Assembly: GCA_023399635.1 (NCBI GenBank) | Contig: JAEWOP010000092.1 | Coordinates: forward strand, 1 to 31,334 | DNA: 31,334 bases | Reading direction: 5' to 3' | Source: Pseudomonadota bacterium | GTDB taxonomy: Bacteria > Pseudomonadota > Alphaproteobacteria > Rhizobiales > Rhizobiaceae | Shown here: piece after piece, positions 14,894-23,639 of the stretch | How positions within the stretch are numbered: position 1 is the stretch's first letter | Layout: each line of letters begins with the position of its first letter | Program-made: the position numbers and the translations under genes | The notes under the pieces: model-generated | What the model was told of the DNA's origin: nothing | What the model saw: only the letters and a program-made list of their open reading frames with translations | Database searches by the model: none

Positions 14894-17513
14894 TGTTCAC
14901 GATCCTCTGTGGGACAACAATGATCTTCTTTGGTGCGCGCCCGTCCAGGGCGGTTTGAACCGCGTCCAGGACCAGGACGGCGGCCTCGACCTCACTTTGA
15001 GACGCGTCACGCGCGATTGTCAATTCGGCCCGCTTCTTGCCGTTGATCTGGACCGGCAGTGTCACCTCGTTTTCGATCACCAGAGCCGGATCGAAGGTAG
15101 GCCACGCGCTCCCTGTCAGCATCCCGGAATTGCCGAGGGCGTTCCAGCACTCTTCAGCAAGGTGAGGCGTAATAGGAGCGACAATCTGCACTGCAATCTC
15201 TGCTGCGTCGCGCACCGCAGATCCGAAAGCCGTGTCCCCCTCTCCGTTGGCAACCTTCGACAGCGGCCCCGCGAGCGCATTGATGAGTTCATAGATCCGC
15301 GCAACGGCCTTGTTGAAGGCAAGGCGATCGTAGTCTTCCTGCACCGCCTTGAGTGTCTTGTGGGCAATCTGGGAGACGGCGAGCCCCTCACCTTCCTTAG
15401 CTGGATTCGGCGGGACCTGTGCAAGGTGAGCGGAGGCATCGGAAATCAAGCGCCAAAGGCGCTGCGTGAAGCGGTGGGCACCTTCGACGCCTGCTTCCGA
15501 CCAGATCACGTCACGGTCCGGAGGAGAATCTGACAGCACGAAGAAGCGGGCAGTGTCGGCACCGTAAGACGCGATGATGTCATCCGGATCAACAACATTC
15601 TTCTTCGACTTCGACATCTTCTCGATCGAGCCGATGGTGATCTCCTCGCCGGAAGACAGGAGACTCGCTCGACGTTTCCCATCTATCTCTTCGATGCGAA
15701 TGTCTGCCGGAGCCACCCACTCGCCATTGGCGCCGTTGCCGCGCCGGTAGGTCTCGTGCACCACCATGCCCTGGGTGAAGAGCCCCTTGAATGGCTCCTT
15801 CACGTCTACATGGCCGGTCTCCCTCATCGCACGAGTGAAGAAGCGAGAGTAGAGGAGATGCAGGATCGCGTGCTCGATGCCGCCGATATACTGGTCGACC
15901 GGCAACCAGCGGTTCGCGGCTGCGCGATCCGTCGGATTATCTTCCCAAGGCGCCGTGAAGCGGGCGAAGTACCAGCTGGAATCGACAAATGTGTCCATGG
16001 TGTCGGTTTCGCGACGGGCCTGACCGCCACAGGTCGGGCAGCCGACGTGACGCCACGTAGGGTGTCGGTCCAGTGGATTGCCAGGCTGATCAAAGGTCAC
16101 GTCGTCTGGCAGCTGAACCGGCAGGTCCTTCTTGGGCACCGGTACCACGCCACACACCTCACAGTGGATGACCGGGATCGGGCAGCCCCAGTAGCGCTGG
16201 CGGGAAATGCCCCAGTCGCGCAGGCGAAAGTTCACCTTGCGCTCGCCCTGTGGCATGTTGCCAAGCATCGTGCTGGCCAGTTTATCAGCGACGATACCAA
16301 AGGCTTCTTCCGTCGACATACCGTCCAGGAAGCGCGAATTGATCATGATGCCGTCGCCGTCATAGGCGGTATCGCCGATGGCAAAGCTGGCAGCTTCCGC
16401 ATCTGCCGGCATGACCACTGGCACGACTGGAAGGTCATACTTGCGGGCGAAATCGAGATCTCGCTGGTCTCCGGAGGGGCAGCCGAAGATTGCCCCGGTG
16501 CCGTAATCCATCAGCACGAAGTTGGCGACATAGACCGGCAGCTCCCAGCTTGGATCAAGCGGGTGCTTCACCCTGACGCCGATATCGATGCCTTTCTTCT
16601 CTGCCGTTTCCAGCGCAGCCAGCGAGGTCCCGTGCTGGCGGCATTCCTGGCAGAAGGCGTCAACGGAGGGATCCTTTGCGGCAGCTTCCTTGGCAAGCGG
16701 ATGATCCGCGGCGATCGCCAGGAAGGAGGCGCCGAACAGGGTATCGGGGCGGGTGGTGTAAACAGTCACTTCGTTCTGACCAGCCGGCGCCGTCTCGGCC
16801 ACGATCTCCCAGCGGATCGTCATCCCTTCGGAACGACCGATCCAGTTCTTTTGCATCAGCCGGACCTTTTCCGGCCACTGGTCGAGGGTGTCGAGCGAAT
16901 CGAGAAGATCCTGACTAAAAGCGGTAATCTTGAAGAACCACTGGGTCAGGTCGCGCTGTTCGACCAGCGCGCCGGAGCGCCAGCCGCGGCCGTCGATAAC
17001 CTGCTCGTTGGCAAGAACCGTCTGGTCAACCGGGTCCCAATTCACCTTGGACTGCTTGCGGTAGACGAGTCCCTTTTCCATCATGTCGAGGAAAAGATGC
17101 TGCTGGCGGTGGTAATATTCGACGTCGCAAGTGGCAAACTCACGCGACCAGTCGAGCGACAGGCCCATTGCCTTCAGCTGCGCCCGCATCGATGCGATGT
17201 TCTGATACGTCCACTGCTTCGGGTGCACCTTGTTGTCGCGTGCAGCGTTTTCCGCAGGCATACCGAAAGCGTCCCAACCCATGGGATGCAGCACGTTGTA
17301 GCCGCGGGCGCGCTTGTAGCGTGCGACGACGTCGCCCATGGCGTAGTTGCGCACATGGCCCATGTGGATCCGGCCCGAAGGATAAGGGAACATCTCCAGG
17401 ACGTAGTACTTTTCCCGCGGGTCTGCATTGTCGGCTTCGAACGCCTTGTGTTCAGCCCATTTCTGCTGCCAGCGTGGCTCCACCTCGCGCGGATTGTAAC
17501 GTTCACTTGCCAT
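14883..17513 (-). CDS. leuS: Leucyl-tRNA synthetase
   Basis: This class Ia synthetase charges tRNA-Leu. The ATG at 17511-17513 gives 876 residues beginning MASERYNPREVEPRWQQKW; longer in-frame extensions have no family similarity. Visible are the HIGH motif as HMGH in PYPSGRIHMGHVRN (50-53), and the CP1 editing domain with VYTTRPDTLFGASF. The zinc-binding inserts CPIPVIHCEVCG and CPTCGG follow. KMSKS lies near 632-636, with the anticodon-binding and C-terminal domains after it. It heads the leftward leuS-lptE-holA operon. No strong ribosome site is visible. Confidence 0.97.
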   Translation of the reverse strand: MASERYNPREVEPRWQQKWAEHKAFEADNADPREKYYVLEMFPYPSGRIHMGHVRNYAMGDVVARYKRARGYNVLHPMGWDAFGMPAENAARDNKVHPKQWTYQNIASMRAQLKAMGLSLDWSREFATCDVEYYHRQQHLFLDMMEKGLVYRKQSKVNWDPVDQTVLANEQVIDGRGWRSGALVEQRDLTQWFFKITAFSQDLLDSLDTLDQWPEKVRLMQKNWIGRSEGMTIRWEIVAETAPAGQNEVTVYTTRPDTLFGASFLAIAADHPLAKEAAAKDPSVDAFCQECRQHGTSLAALETAEKKGIDIGVRVKHPLDPSWELPVYVANFVLMDYGTGAIFGCPSGDQRDLDFARKYDLPVVPVVMPADAEAASFAIGDTAYDGDGIMINSRFLDGMSTEEAFGIVADKLASTMLGNMPQGERKVNFRLRDWGISRQRYWGCPIPVIHCEVCGVVPVPKKDLPVQLPDDVTFDQPGNPLDRHPTWRHVGCPTCGGQARRETDTMDTFVDSSWYFARFTAPWEDNPTDRAAANRWLPVDQYIGGIEHAILHLLYSRFFTRAMRETGHVDVKEPFKGLFTQGMVVHETYRRGNGANGEWVAPADIRIEEIDGKRRASLLSSGEEITIGSIEKMSKSKKNVVDPDDIIASYGADTARFFVLSDSPPDRDVIWSEAGVEGAHRFTQRLWRLISDASAHLAQVPPNPAKEGEGLAVSQIAHKTLKAVQEDYDRLAFNKAVARIYELINALAGPLSKVANGEGDTAFGSAVRDAAEIAVQIVAPITPHLAEECWNALGNSGMLTGSAWPTFDPALVIENEVTLPVQINGKKRAELTIARDASQSEVEAAVLVLDAVQTALDGRAPKKIIVVPQRIVNIVI

Positions 17514-17631
17514 TTCGATGGTATCCGGGAATGCCTTGAAAGATTTGCGCAGACCTTCACCATGAATGGCATCAAGCGTCAAGTTTTACAGGGGAAACAA
17601 CAGTGCTCGCTCGCTACAAGGAGCAGCTTGG

Positions 17632-17659
17632 CATGACCCGCTTCGGCGGGTAAGTCATG
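17632..17659. other. UUCG-capped hairpin between leuS and yggS
   Basis: ACCCGC (17636-17641) and GCGGGT (17646-17651) pair around a TTCG tetraloop. Outer CATG arms (17632-17635 and 17656-17659) can extend the stem past a four-base bulge. It lies 27 bp upstream of the yggS ATG in a 172-bp divergent gap. There is no T-run, so a leader structure is as likely as a terminator. The rest of the gap must hold the promoters of leuS and yggS, which I could not assign. Confidence 0.5.
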
Positions 17660-17685
17660 AGCTTCTGGTTTGCGAAGGGAAGATC

Positions 17686-18345
17686 ATGACTGTCGAGCAA
17701 AGGCTGACGGAGGTTCGGGAGCGGGTAGAGGCGGCTGAGCGGCAGGCAAAGCGGCCAGCCGGATCCGTAACACTGGTCGCCGTCTCGAAAACCTTTGGCA
17801 CGGAGGCTATCCGGCCGCTGCTTCATGCCGGTCAGAGGGTCTTTGGTGAAAACCGGGTACAAGAAAGCCAAGGCAAGTGGCCGGAGCTGAAGAACGAATT
17901 CGGCGACATCGAGCTTCACCTTATCGGACCGCTGCAGTCCAACAAGGCTGCGGATGCGGTTGCGCTGTTCGACGTCATCGAGACGGTGGATCGAGAGAAG
18001 ATTGCGCGAGCGCTGGCCGAGGAAATGCGCCGGCAAGATCGGATGGTGCGGCTTTATGTTCAGGTCAACACCGGACTTGAGCCGCAAAAGGCGGGCATTG
18101 CGCCAGCGGAAACCGCATCTTTCGTCAGACTGTGCCAGGAAGAGCTTGGTCTCTCCGTGGAAGGCCTGATGTGTATCCCTCCAGCAGACGAGAATCCCGG
18201 GCCGCATTTTGCCCTGCTGGCCAAGCTCGCCGGGGAATGCGGCGTGGAGAAAATCTCCATGGGCATGTCAGGTGATTTCGAAACCGCCATCGCGTTCGGC
18301 GCGACGAGCGTGCGTGTGGGTTCTGCCATCTTTGGCAATCGCTAA
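17686..18345 (+). CDS. yggS: Pyridoxal-phosphate homeostasis protein (YggS/PLPBP family)
   Basis: This family is a PLP-binding TIM-barrel protein without known catalysis that keeps PLP and amino/keto acid pools balanced. The 219-residue product shows VTLVAVSKTFG with the PLP lysine near residue 35, FGENRVQESQGKW, LHLIGPLQSNK, VQVNTGLEPQKAG, LMCIPP and the C-terminal SMGMSGDFETAIAFGATSVRVGSAIFGNR. The ATG at 17686 is supported by GAAGGGA at 17674-17680. Upstream in-frame extension is not family-like. Confidence 0.95.
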   Translation: MTVEQRLTEVRERVEAAERQAKRPAGSVTLVAVSKTFGTEAIRPLLHAGQRVFGENRVQESQGKWPELKNEFGDIELHLIGPLQSNKAADAVALFDVIETVDREKIARALAEEMRRQDRMVRLYVQVNTGLEPQKAGIAPAETASFVRLCQEELGLSVEGLMCIPPADENPGPHFALLAKLAGECGVEKISMGMSGDFETAIAFGATSVRVGSAIFGNR

Positions 18346-18400
18346 GGGCGCCTAGCCCATAAGTCTGGCTTTCCAGGCTGATCTGCCTCATCCTAGATGA

Positions 18401-18421
18401 GTCCCAAGGCTGCGCTGGGAC
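18401..18421 (+). other. Short hairpin just before the prpE ribosome site
   Basis: GTCCCA (18401-18406) pairs with TGGGAC (18416-18421) around nine bases and ends four bases before GGGAGGAG at 18425-18432. It could be the yggS terminator without a U-tract, or a prpE leader element. Confidence 0.35.
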
Positions 18422-18435
18422 TTTGGGAGGAGCAG

Positions 18436-20373
18436 ATGCAGAGCAAGTATTTTGAGGTCTATGCGGATTGGCAGGCCGATCCTGAGGCTTTCTGGCAGCG
18501 CGCTGCCGAGAAGCTGAGTTGGTTTACGCCGATCCAGAAAGTGTTCGATCAAGAGCAAGGCGTCTACGGACGCTGGTTTGCGGGGGGTGAAACAAACACC
18601 TGCTTCAACTGCCTTGACCGCCATATCGAGGCCGGCCGGGGTGGCGAAACAGCGCTCATCTTCGACAGCGCGATGAACTCCGTCAAAGCCCGCTTCACCT
18701 ATGATGAGGCGCTCACGGAAGTCCAAGCCATCGCTGCAGTGCTACGCAATCACGGCGTCGGTAAGGGCGATCGCGTAATCATCTACATGCCGATGGTGCC
18801 CGAGGCCGTGTTCTCGATGCTTGCCTGTGCAAGACTGGGCGCCGTGCATTCGGTCGTCTTCGGTGGGTTTGCCGCACACGAGCTTGCCACGCGCATCGAC
18901 GACTGCGGCGCCAAGGTCGTGATCAGTGCCAGTTGCGGCCTGGAGCCGGGTCGGGTGGTGCCCTACAAGCCGTTGCTCGACCAGGCGATCGACATGGCAA
19001 AGGTGAAGCCTGACGTCTGCCTGATCCTGCAACGCGACGAGCTTCATGCACCGTTGCGCTACGAGCATGGGGATGTCGATTTCAGCCAGGCGGTTGAGGC
19101 CGAGAAGATCACCGGTACGGTTGTGAAATGCGTACCGGTTGCGGCAACGGACCCGCTCTACATCCTCTATACATCGGGAACTACAGGGCAGCCGAAGGGA
19201 GTGGTCCGCGACAATGGCGGGCACATGGTGGCGCTGCACTGGACGATGGAAAACGTCTATGGAGTGAAACCAGGCGACGTCTTCTGGGCAGCATCCGACA
19301 TCGGCTGGGTGGTTGGCCATTCCTACATCGTCTATGCCCCGCTTCTGGCGGGGAATACGACGGTGCTGTTTGAAGGGAAGCCGGTCGGAACGCCAGACGC
19401 AGGTACCTTCTGGCGGGTTGTCTCGGACTACAACGTCAAGGTTCTGTTCACGGCGCCAACCGCTTTTCGGGCAATACGACGTGACGATCCAGAGGGGGAT
19501 CTTGTCGGTAATTACGATCTTTCCTCCTTGCAGGCGCTCTTTCTTGCCGGGGAGCGGGCGGATCCGGAAACCCTGAAATGGGCCGAGCGGGTTCTCAACG
19601 TGCCGGTTATCGATCATTGGTGGCAGACGGAAACAGGGTGGCCAATGGTGGCCAATCCATTCGGTCTCGGCCTGCTGCCGTTCAAATCCGGATCGCCGAC
19701 CCAACCAATGCCCGGTTATGCCGTCGACATTCTTGACGATTCCGGCTGCCCTGTGCCGCGGGGTACCCTCGGCAACATCGTCGTCAAGTTGCCGCTGCCA
19801 CCAGGCTGCCTGGTCAGCTTCTGGAACGCCGATGAACGCTTCCGGCAGTCATGCCTCGAGGAATTTCCCGGCTACTACAAGACGGCCGACGCCGGTGTCA
19901 TGGACGAAGATGGCTATGTCTCCGTGATGGCGCGTACGGACGACATCATCAACTGCGCCGGTCACCGGCTTTCTACCGGCGCGATGGAAGAGGTCTGCGC
20001 CATGCATCCGGACGTCGCGGAATGCGCGGTCGTCGGCGTTGCCGATCCCCTGAAGGGGCAAATCCCCTGCGGCTTCGTGGTGTTGAAGAACCGGGTCTCC
20101 CGCGAGGAAACGCTGATAGAACGGGAAGTCGTGGATCTTGTCCGGAGCGAGATCGGGCCGGTGGCGGCATTTCGCACCGTCATGGTGGTCAAGCGCCTGC
20201 CGAAGACGCGTTCGGGCAAGATCCTGCGAGGGACAATGCAGAAGATTGCGGACGACATGCCCTGGACGATGCCGCCCACCATCGACGACCCGTCCATCCT
20301 GGACGAGATCATCGACATCCTGCAGCAGCGCGGCTACGCACGGGCGCGCCAAGCAGTGAAAGAGACCGCTTGA
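18436..20373 (+). CDS. prpE: AMP-forming acyl-CoA synthetase, probable propionyl-CoA synthetase
   Basis: The product activates a short-chain carboxylate with ATP and CoA through an acyl-adenylate. It has 645 residues. An N-terminal ACAS domain (FEVYADWQADPEAFW, NTCFNCLDRH) precedes the P-loop TSGTTGQPKG (from residue 246), WWQTETGWPM, the hinge/A8 region (DIINCAGHRLSTGAMEE) and the catalytic lysine in TRSGKILRG (K595). WWQTETGWP with NPFGLG rather than WWQTETGGHMITPLPG matches PrpE more than Acs, so propionate is likely, but substrate range is inferred. GGGAGGAG precedes the ATG at 18436 by a few bases. Confidence 0.85.
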   Translation: MQSKYFEVYADWQADPEAFWQRAAEKLSWFTPIQKVFDQEQGVYGRWFAGGETNTCFNCLDRHIEAGRGGETALIFDSAMNSVKARFTYDEALTEVQAIAAVLRNHGVGKGDRVIIYMPMVPEAVFSMLACARLGAVHSVVFGGFAAHELATRIDDCGAKVVISASCGLEPGRVVPYKPLLDQAIDMAKVKPDVCLILQRDELHAPLRYEHGDVDFSQAVEAEKITGTVVKCVPVAATDPLYILYTSGTTGQPKGVVRDNGGHMVALHWTMENVYGVKPGDVFWAASDIGWVVGHSYIVYAPLLAGNTTVLFEGKPVGTPDAGTFWRVVSDYNVKVLFTAPTAFRAIRRDDPEGDLVGNYDLSSLQALFLAGERADPETLKWAERVLNVPVIDHWWQTETGWPMVANPFGLGLLPFKSGSPTQPMPGYAVDILDDSGCPVPRGTLGNIVVKLPLPPGCLVSFWNADERFRQSCLEEFPGYYKTADAGVMDEDGYVSVMARTDDIINCAGHRLSTGAMEEVCAMHPDVAECAVVGVADPLKGQIPCGFVVLKNRVSREETLIEREVVDLVRSEIGPVAAFRTVMVVKRLPKTRSGKILRGTMQKIADDMPWTMPPTIDDPSILDEIIDILQQRGYARARQAVKETA

Positions 20374-20379
20374 AACAAG

Positions 20380-20402
20380 AAACCCCGGCTTTGCCGGGGT
20401 TT
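20380..20402. terminator. Bidirectional terminator between prpE and trcR
   Basis: AAACCCCGGC (20380-20389) and GCCGGGGTTT (20393-20402) form a perfect 10-bp stem with a TTT loop, A-rich on the left and T-rich on the right. It lies between the convergent stops of prpE (20373) and trcR (20423) and should work in both directions. Confidence 0.88.
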
Positions 20403-20422
20403 AAAGAGCGATAGCGGAAGCG

Positions 20423-21133
20423 CTAGAAGCGACCTTCGTCCTCGTCTTCGTCACGAGGGGTGGACTTCAATGAGCTGAGTTTTGCGAAGACAGCGTTTGC
20501 GTCGATTTCCTTCTCCTCCTCGCGATCATCGCGATAGTCGAAGCCGAGGTTTTCTGTTTCCGATGCCGACTGCAGCGTCGCGCCGATTTCAGCCGCCGTC
20601 GGCAGCGGACGACCCTTGGACGCCTTTTCTACTTCGAGATCGAGGTCGATCTGGCTGCAGAGACCAAGCGTGACCGGGTCCATCGGGGTGAGGTTCGTGG
20701 CGTTCCAATGGGTGCGGTCGCGGATCTGCTCGATCGTCGACTTCGTGGTGCCGACGAGGCGCGAGATCTGGGCATCCTTCAGTTCCGGGTGGTTGCGAAC
20801 CAGCCAGAGGATCGCTTTCGGCCGGTCCTGACGCTTCGAAACGGGGGTGTAACGCGGACCACGGCGCTTTGATTCCGGTACGCGTACCTTGGGTTCCTGA
20901 AGCTTCAGCTTGTGGTTCACGTCGGCTTCGCCACGCTGGATTTCGTCGCGCGACAGCTGCCCTGTAGCGATCGGGTCCAATCCCTTGATGCCCTGTGCTG
21001 CTTCGCCGTCGGCGATCGCCTTGACCTCAAGCGGGTGCAGCTTGCAGAACTGCGCGATTTGGTCAAAGGAGAGTGCCGTATTGTCGACCAGCCAGACCGC
21101 AGTCGCCTTCGGCATGAGCAATTGTTGAGCCAT
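20423..21133 (-). CDS. trcR: TrcR/DUF1013 family cell-cycle regulator
   Basis: This alphaproteobacterial family (Pfam DUF1013, named TrcR for cell-cycle transcriptional regulator) has no well-defined biochemical role that I can state. The product has 236 residues: the N-terminal LMPKATAVWLVDNTALSFDQIAQFCKLHPLEV (winged/HTH-like), a basic middle (PESKRRGPRYTPVSKRQDRPKA), and a second HTH-like block (LKDAQISRLVGTTKSTIEQIRDRTHW). The tail is strongly acidic (DEDEDEG). The ATG at 21131-21133 is chosen because GAGGAAC lies about nine bases upstream and the conserved MAQQLLMPKAT starts there; the frame stays open further upstream by chance. Confidence 0.85.
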   Translation of the reverse strand: MAQQLLMPKATAVWLVDNTALSFDQIAQFCKLHPLEVKAIADGEAAQGIKGLDPIATGQLSRDEIQRGEADVNHKLKLQEPKVRVPESKRRGPRYTPVSKRQDRPKAILWLVRNHPELKDAQISRLVGTTKSTIEQIRDRTHWNATNLTPMDPVTLGLCSQIDLDLEVEKASKGRPLPTAAEIGATLQSASETENLGFDYRDDREEEKEIDANAVFAKLSSLKSTPRDEDEDEGRF

Positions 21134-21352
21134 AGATATAGTTCCTCTGTCCGTCCGCGCCGGTGTCGCGGGCGTGGGTATCAACCACAATTTCCGGGAA
21201 TTCGACCCGTCTATAACCGGAATGCGGTGAAATTGCAAATATCGCGCAACATGAACCGTTTGTCTAATTGCTGGCTTGGTTTCACCTGATATGAATGCGT
21301 CATGATCCGGATCTTTGGTCCGGTTTCTTCGTGATGAAATGGGGAGGAGACC
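21134..21352. promoter_or_regulatory. Divergent promoter region between trcR and acs
   Basis: This 219-bp gene-free gap must carry promoters for both flanking genes. A small stem (CCGGA 21307-21311 with TCCGG 21319-21323) followed by TTTCTTC lies 30 bp before acs and could be a weak leader terminator. GGGGAGGAG just before the acs ATG is its ribosome site. No known operator was recognised. Confidence 0.5.
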
Positions 21353-23305
21353 ATGTCCGAGAAGGTTTATCCTGTGTCGCGCGCCACCAAAAGCATGGCG
21401 CTGATCGACAAGGACAAATACGAGAAGTGGTACGAGGAAAGCGTCGAAGATCCTGACAAGTTCTGGGGCAAGCACGGCAAGCGGATTGACTGGTTCAAGC
21501 CCTACACCAAGGTCAAGAACACGACGTTCAAGGGCAAGGTCTCAATCAAGTGGTTCGAGGACGGGCTTACCAACGTCTCCTATAACTGTATCGACCGTCA
21601 CCTGAAAACGCATGGGGAACGCACCGCCCTTATCTGGGAAGGTGACAACCCGTATATCGACAAGAAGATCACCTATAACCAGCTTTACGACCAGGTCTGC
21701 CGACTCGCCAACGTGCTGAAGAAGCACGGGGTCAAGAAGGGCGATCGTGTGACGATCTATATGCCGATGATTCCCGAGGCGGCCTATGCAATGCTCGCCT
21801 GCGCGCGCATCGGCGCCGTTCATTCGGTCGTCTTCGGTGGGTTCTCTCCGGAAGCGTTGGCTGGTCGCATTGTGGACTGCCAGTCCTGTTTCGTCATCAC
21901 CTGCGACGAGGGCGTGCGCGGCGGAAAACCGGTGCCGCTCAAGGAGAACACCGACAAGGCGATCCACATCGCTGCTCGCCAGTATGCCACTGTCACCAAT
22001 GTGCTGGTCGTGCGCCGCACCGGCGGCAAGGTCAACTGGGCTCCAGGGCGTGACCTTTGGTATCATCAGGAAATCGCAAGCGTCAAAGGGCATTGCGAGC
22101 CTGTAAAGATGAAGGCCGAGGACCCGCTCTTCATCCTTTACACCTCAGGTTCCACGGGTAAGCCCAAGGGTGTGCTTCACACCACCGGCGGCTATCTCGT
22201 TTATGCTGCGATGACGCATGAATATGTCTTCGACTACCATGACGGGGACGTCTACTGGTGTACGGCTGACGTCGGCTGGGTGACCGGTCACTCCTATATC
22301 GTCTACGGACCGCTGGCGAATTGCGCCACGTCGCTGATGTTCGAGGGCGTGCCGAATTTCCCAGATCACGGCCGTTTCTGGGAAGTGATCGACAAGCACA
22401 AGGTCAACATCTTCTACACCGCACCGACCGCGATCCGGTCGCTGATGGGCGCCGGCGACGAGTATGTGAAGCGGTCGTCCCGCTCCAGCCTGCGGCTGCT
22501 GGGTACGGTTGGCGAGCCGATCAATCCGGAAGCCTGGGAATGGTATTACAGGGTGGTTGGCGACAGCCGTTGCCCGGTGATCGACACATGGTGGCAGACG
22601 GAAACCGGGGGCCACATGATCACGCCGCTGCCAGGAGCGACCGACCTCAAGCCCGGTTCTGCGACAGTGCCGTTCTTCGGCGTGAAGCCGGAGCTGGTCG
22701 ACAATGAGGGGAATATTCTCCATGGGGCGGCTGACGGCAACCTGTGCATCGCCGACTCGTGGCCTGGCCAGATGCGCTCGGTTTATGGCGACCATGAACG
22801 GTTCATCCAGACCTACTTCTCGACCTACAAGGGCAAGTACTTCACCGGCGACGGATGCCGCCGCGACGAAGACGGCTATTACTGGATCACGGGTCGCGTT
22901 GACGACGTCCTCAACGTGTCCGGCCACCGCCTCGGGACGGCAGAGGTCGAATCGGCACTGGTGTCGCACGACATGGTGTCTGAAGCGGCGGTCGTGGGTT
23001 ACCCCCACAACGTCAAGGGACAAGGCATCTATTGCTACGTGACCTTGATGTCCGGCAACGAAGGCGATGACGCGTTGCGTCAGGAACTGGTCAAGCACGT
23101 CCGAAGCGAGATCGGGCCGATTGCAACGCCTGACAAGATCCAGTTTGCTCCGGGCCTGCCCAAGACCCGCTCCGGCAAGATCATGCGGCGTATTCTGCGC
23201 AAGATCGCCGAAGACGATTTCGGCGCTCTGGGAGACATCTCGACGCTTGCCGATCCAGGTGTCGTTGATGACCTGATCGAAAACCGCCAAAACAAGGCGG
23301 ACTGA
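21353..23305 (+). CDS. acs: Acetyl-CoA synthetase (AMP-forming)
   Basis: Acs converts acetate, ATP and CoA to acetyl-CoA. The 650-residue product is standard length and shows the ACAS N-terminal domain (YEKWYEESVEDPDKFWGKHG), the P-loop TSGSTGKPKG from residue 264, DTWWQTETGGHMITPLPG, and the hinge RVDDVLNVSGHRLGTAEVE. The catalytic lysine K609 lies in TRSGKIMRRILRKIA, the same number as the regulatory acetylated lysine of Salmonella Acs. A strong ribosome site precedes the ATG. It is monocistronic, with a terminator 9 bp downstream. Confidence 0.97.
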   Translation: MSEKVYPVSRATKSMALIDKDKYEKWYEESVEDPDKFWGKHGKRIDWFKPYTKVKNTTFKGKVSIKWFEDGLTNVSYNCIDRHLKTHGERTALIWEGDNPYIDKKITYNQLYDQVCRLANVLKKHGVKKGDRVTIYMPMIPEAAYAMLACARIGAVHSVVFGGFSPEALAGRIVDCQSCFVITCDEGVRGGKPVPLKENTDKAIHIAARQYATVTNVLVVRRTGGKVNWAPGRDLWYHQEIASVKGHCEPVKMKAEDPLFILYTSGSTGKPKGVLHTTGGYLVYAAMTHEYVFDYHDGDVYWCTADVGWVTGHSYIVYGPLANCATSLMFEGVPNFPDHGRFWEVIDKHKVNIFYTAPTAIRSLMGAGDEYVKRSSRSSLRLLGTVGEPINPEAWEWYYRVVGDSRCPVIDTWWQTETGGHMITPLPGATDLKPGSATVPFFGVKPELVDNEGNILHGAADGNLCIADSWPGQMRSVYGDHERFIQTYFSTYKGKYFTGDGCRRDEDGYYWITGRVDDVLNVSGHRLGTAEVESALVSHDMVSEAAVVGYPHNVKGQGIYCYVTLMSGNEGDDALRQELVKHVRSEIGPIATPDKIQFAPGLPKTRSGKIMRRILRKIAEDDFGALGDISTLADPGVVDDLIENRQNKAD

Positions 23306-23313
23306 CCCCAGGA

Positions 23314-23340
23314 GAGGCCGCTTTCCATCAAAGCGGCCTC
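23314..23340. terminator. Stem-loop between acs and the convergent Excalibur gene
   Basis: GAGGCCGCTTT (23314-23324) pairs perfectly with AAAGCGGCCTC (23330-23340) around five bases. It lies nine bases after the acs stop and two bases before the end of the leftward Excalibur pseudogene. There is no T-run outside the stem, so efficiency is uncertain, but position and 11-bp stem argue for a shared terminator. Confidence 0.65.
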
Positions 23341-23341
23341 C

Positions 23342-23570
23342 TCAACAGCCAATGTTTTTCTGGATTTCCTCGACTTCCTGCCGGCTTCGGCAGACGTTTT
23401 CGCAGGGGATGCCATCCTTGTCGGCGTCTGCTCTGCTGTATCCGCCACACCAGCTTTCCACCGCCTCTTCGCAGCTGGCGACCTGTTTGCAGGTCAAGCG
23501 CGGGTTGAGCGTGTGCCGTCGTAGTCAGAAGTACTGACAGAACCGCAACGGCAACCATCGTCTTTTTCAT
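23342..23570 (-). pseudogene. Frameshifted gene for a small secreted Excalibur-domain protein
   Basis: From the ATG at 23568-23570 (GGAGGGAG just upstream) the frame encodes a clear signal peptide, MKKTMVAVAVLSVLL..TAHAQP, then becomes arginine-rich and unlike any family. Another frame, ending at a TGA at 23342-23344, encodes a cysteine-rich Excalibur-like domain: TCKQVASCEEAVESWC, then DADKDGIPCENVC and a final GC. Removing one base from the GGG run at 23502-23504 joins the two into a 75-residue protein reading AHAQPRLTCKQVASCEE. The domain frame has stop codons upstream, so it cannot be read alone. Excalibur domains resemble calcium-binding loops (DxDxDG) and often occur with SNase nucleases, as here. 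Recent mutation and sequencing error are both possible. Confidence 0.8.
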
Positions 23571-23639
23571 GGCTCCCTCCGCAGCAGGAGGATAGCCGCG
23601 ATGGTCAGGCTGCTCAAGGTTTGTCTGCAAAGGCCGGCG

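Noticed and set aside
15756..17636. A 626-codon open frame antisense to leuS
   Set aside because: It is the mirror of a highly conserved synthetase, shows no recognisable domain, and reflects GC-rich codon bias on the opposite strand.
22145..23290. Long antisense frames over acs, also over prpE (18742-19704) and purH (28604-29530)
   Set aside because: They lie wholly inside conserved genes, lack ribosome sites, and look like shadow frames.
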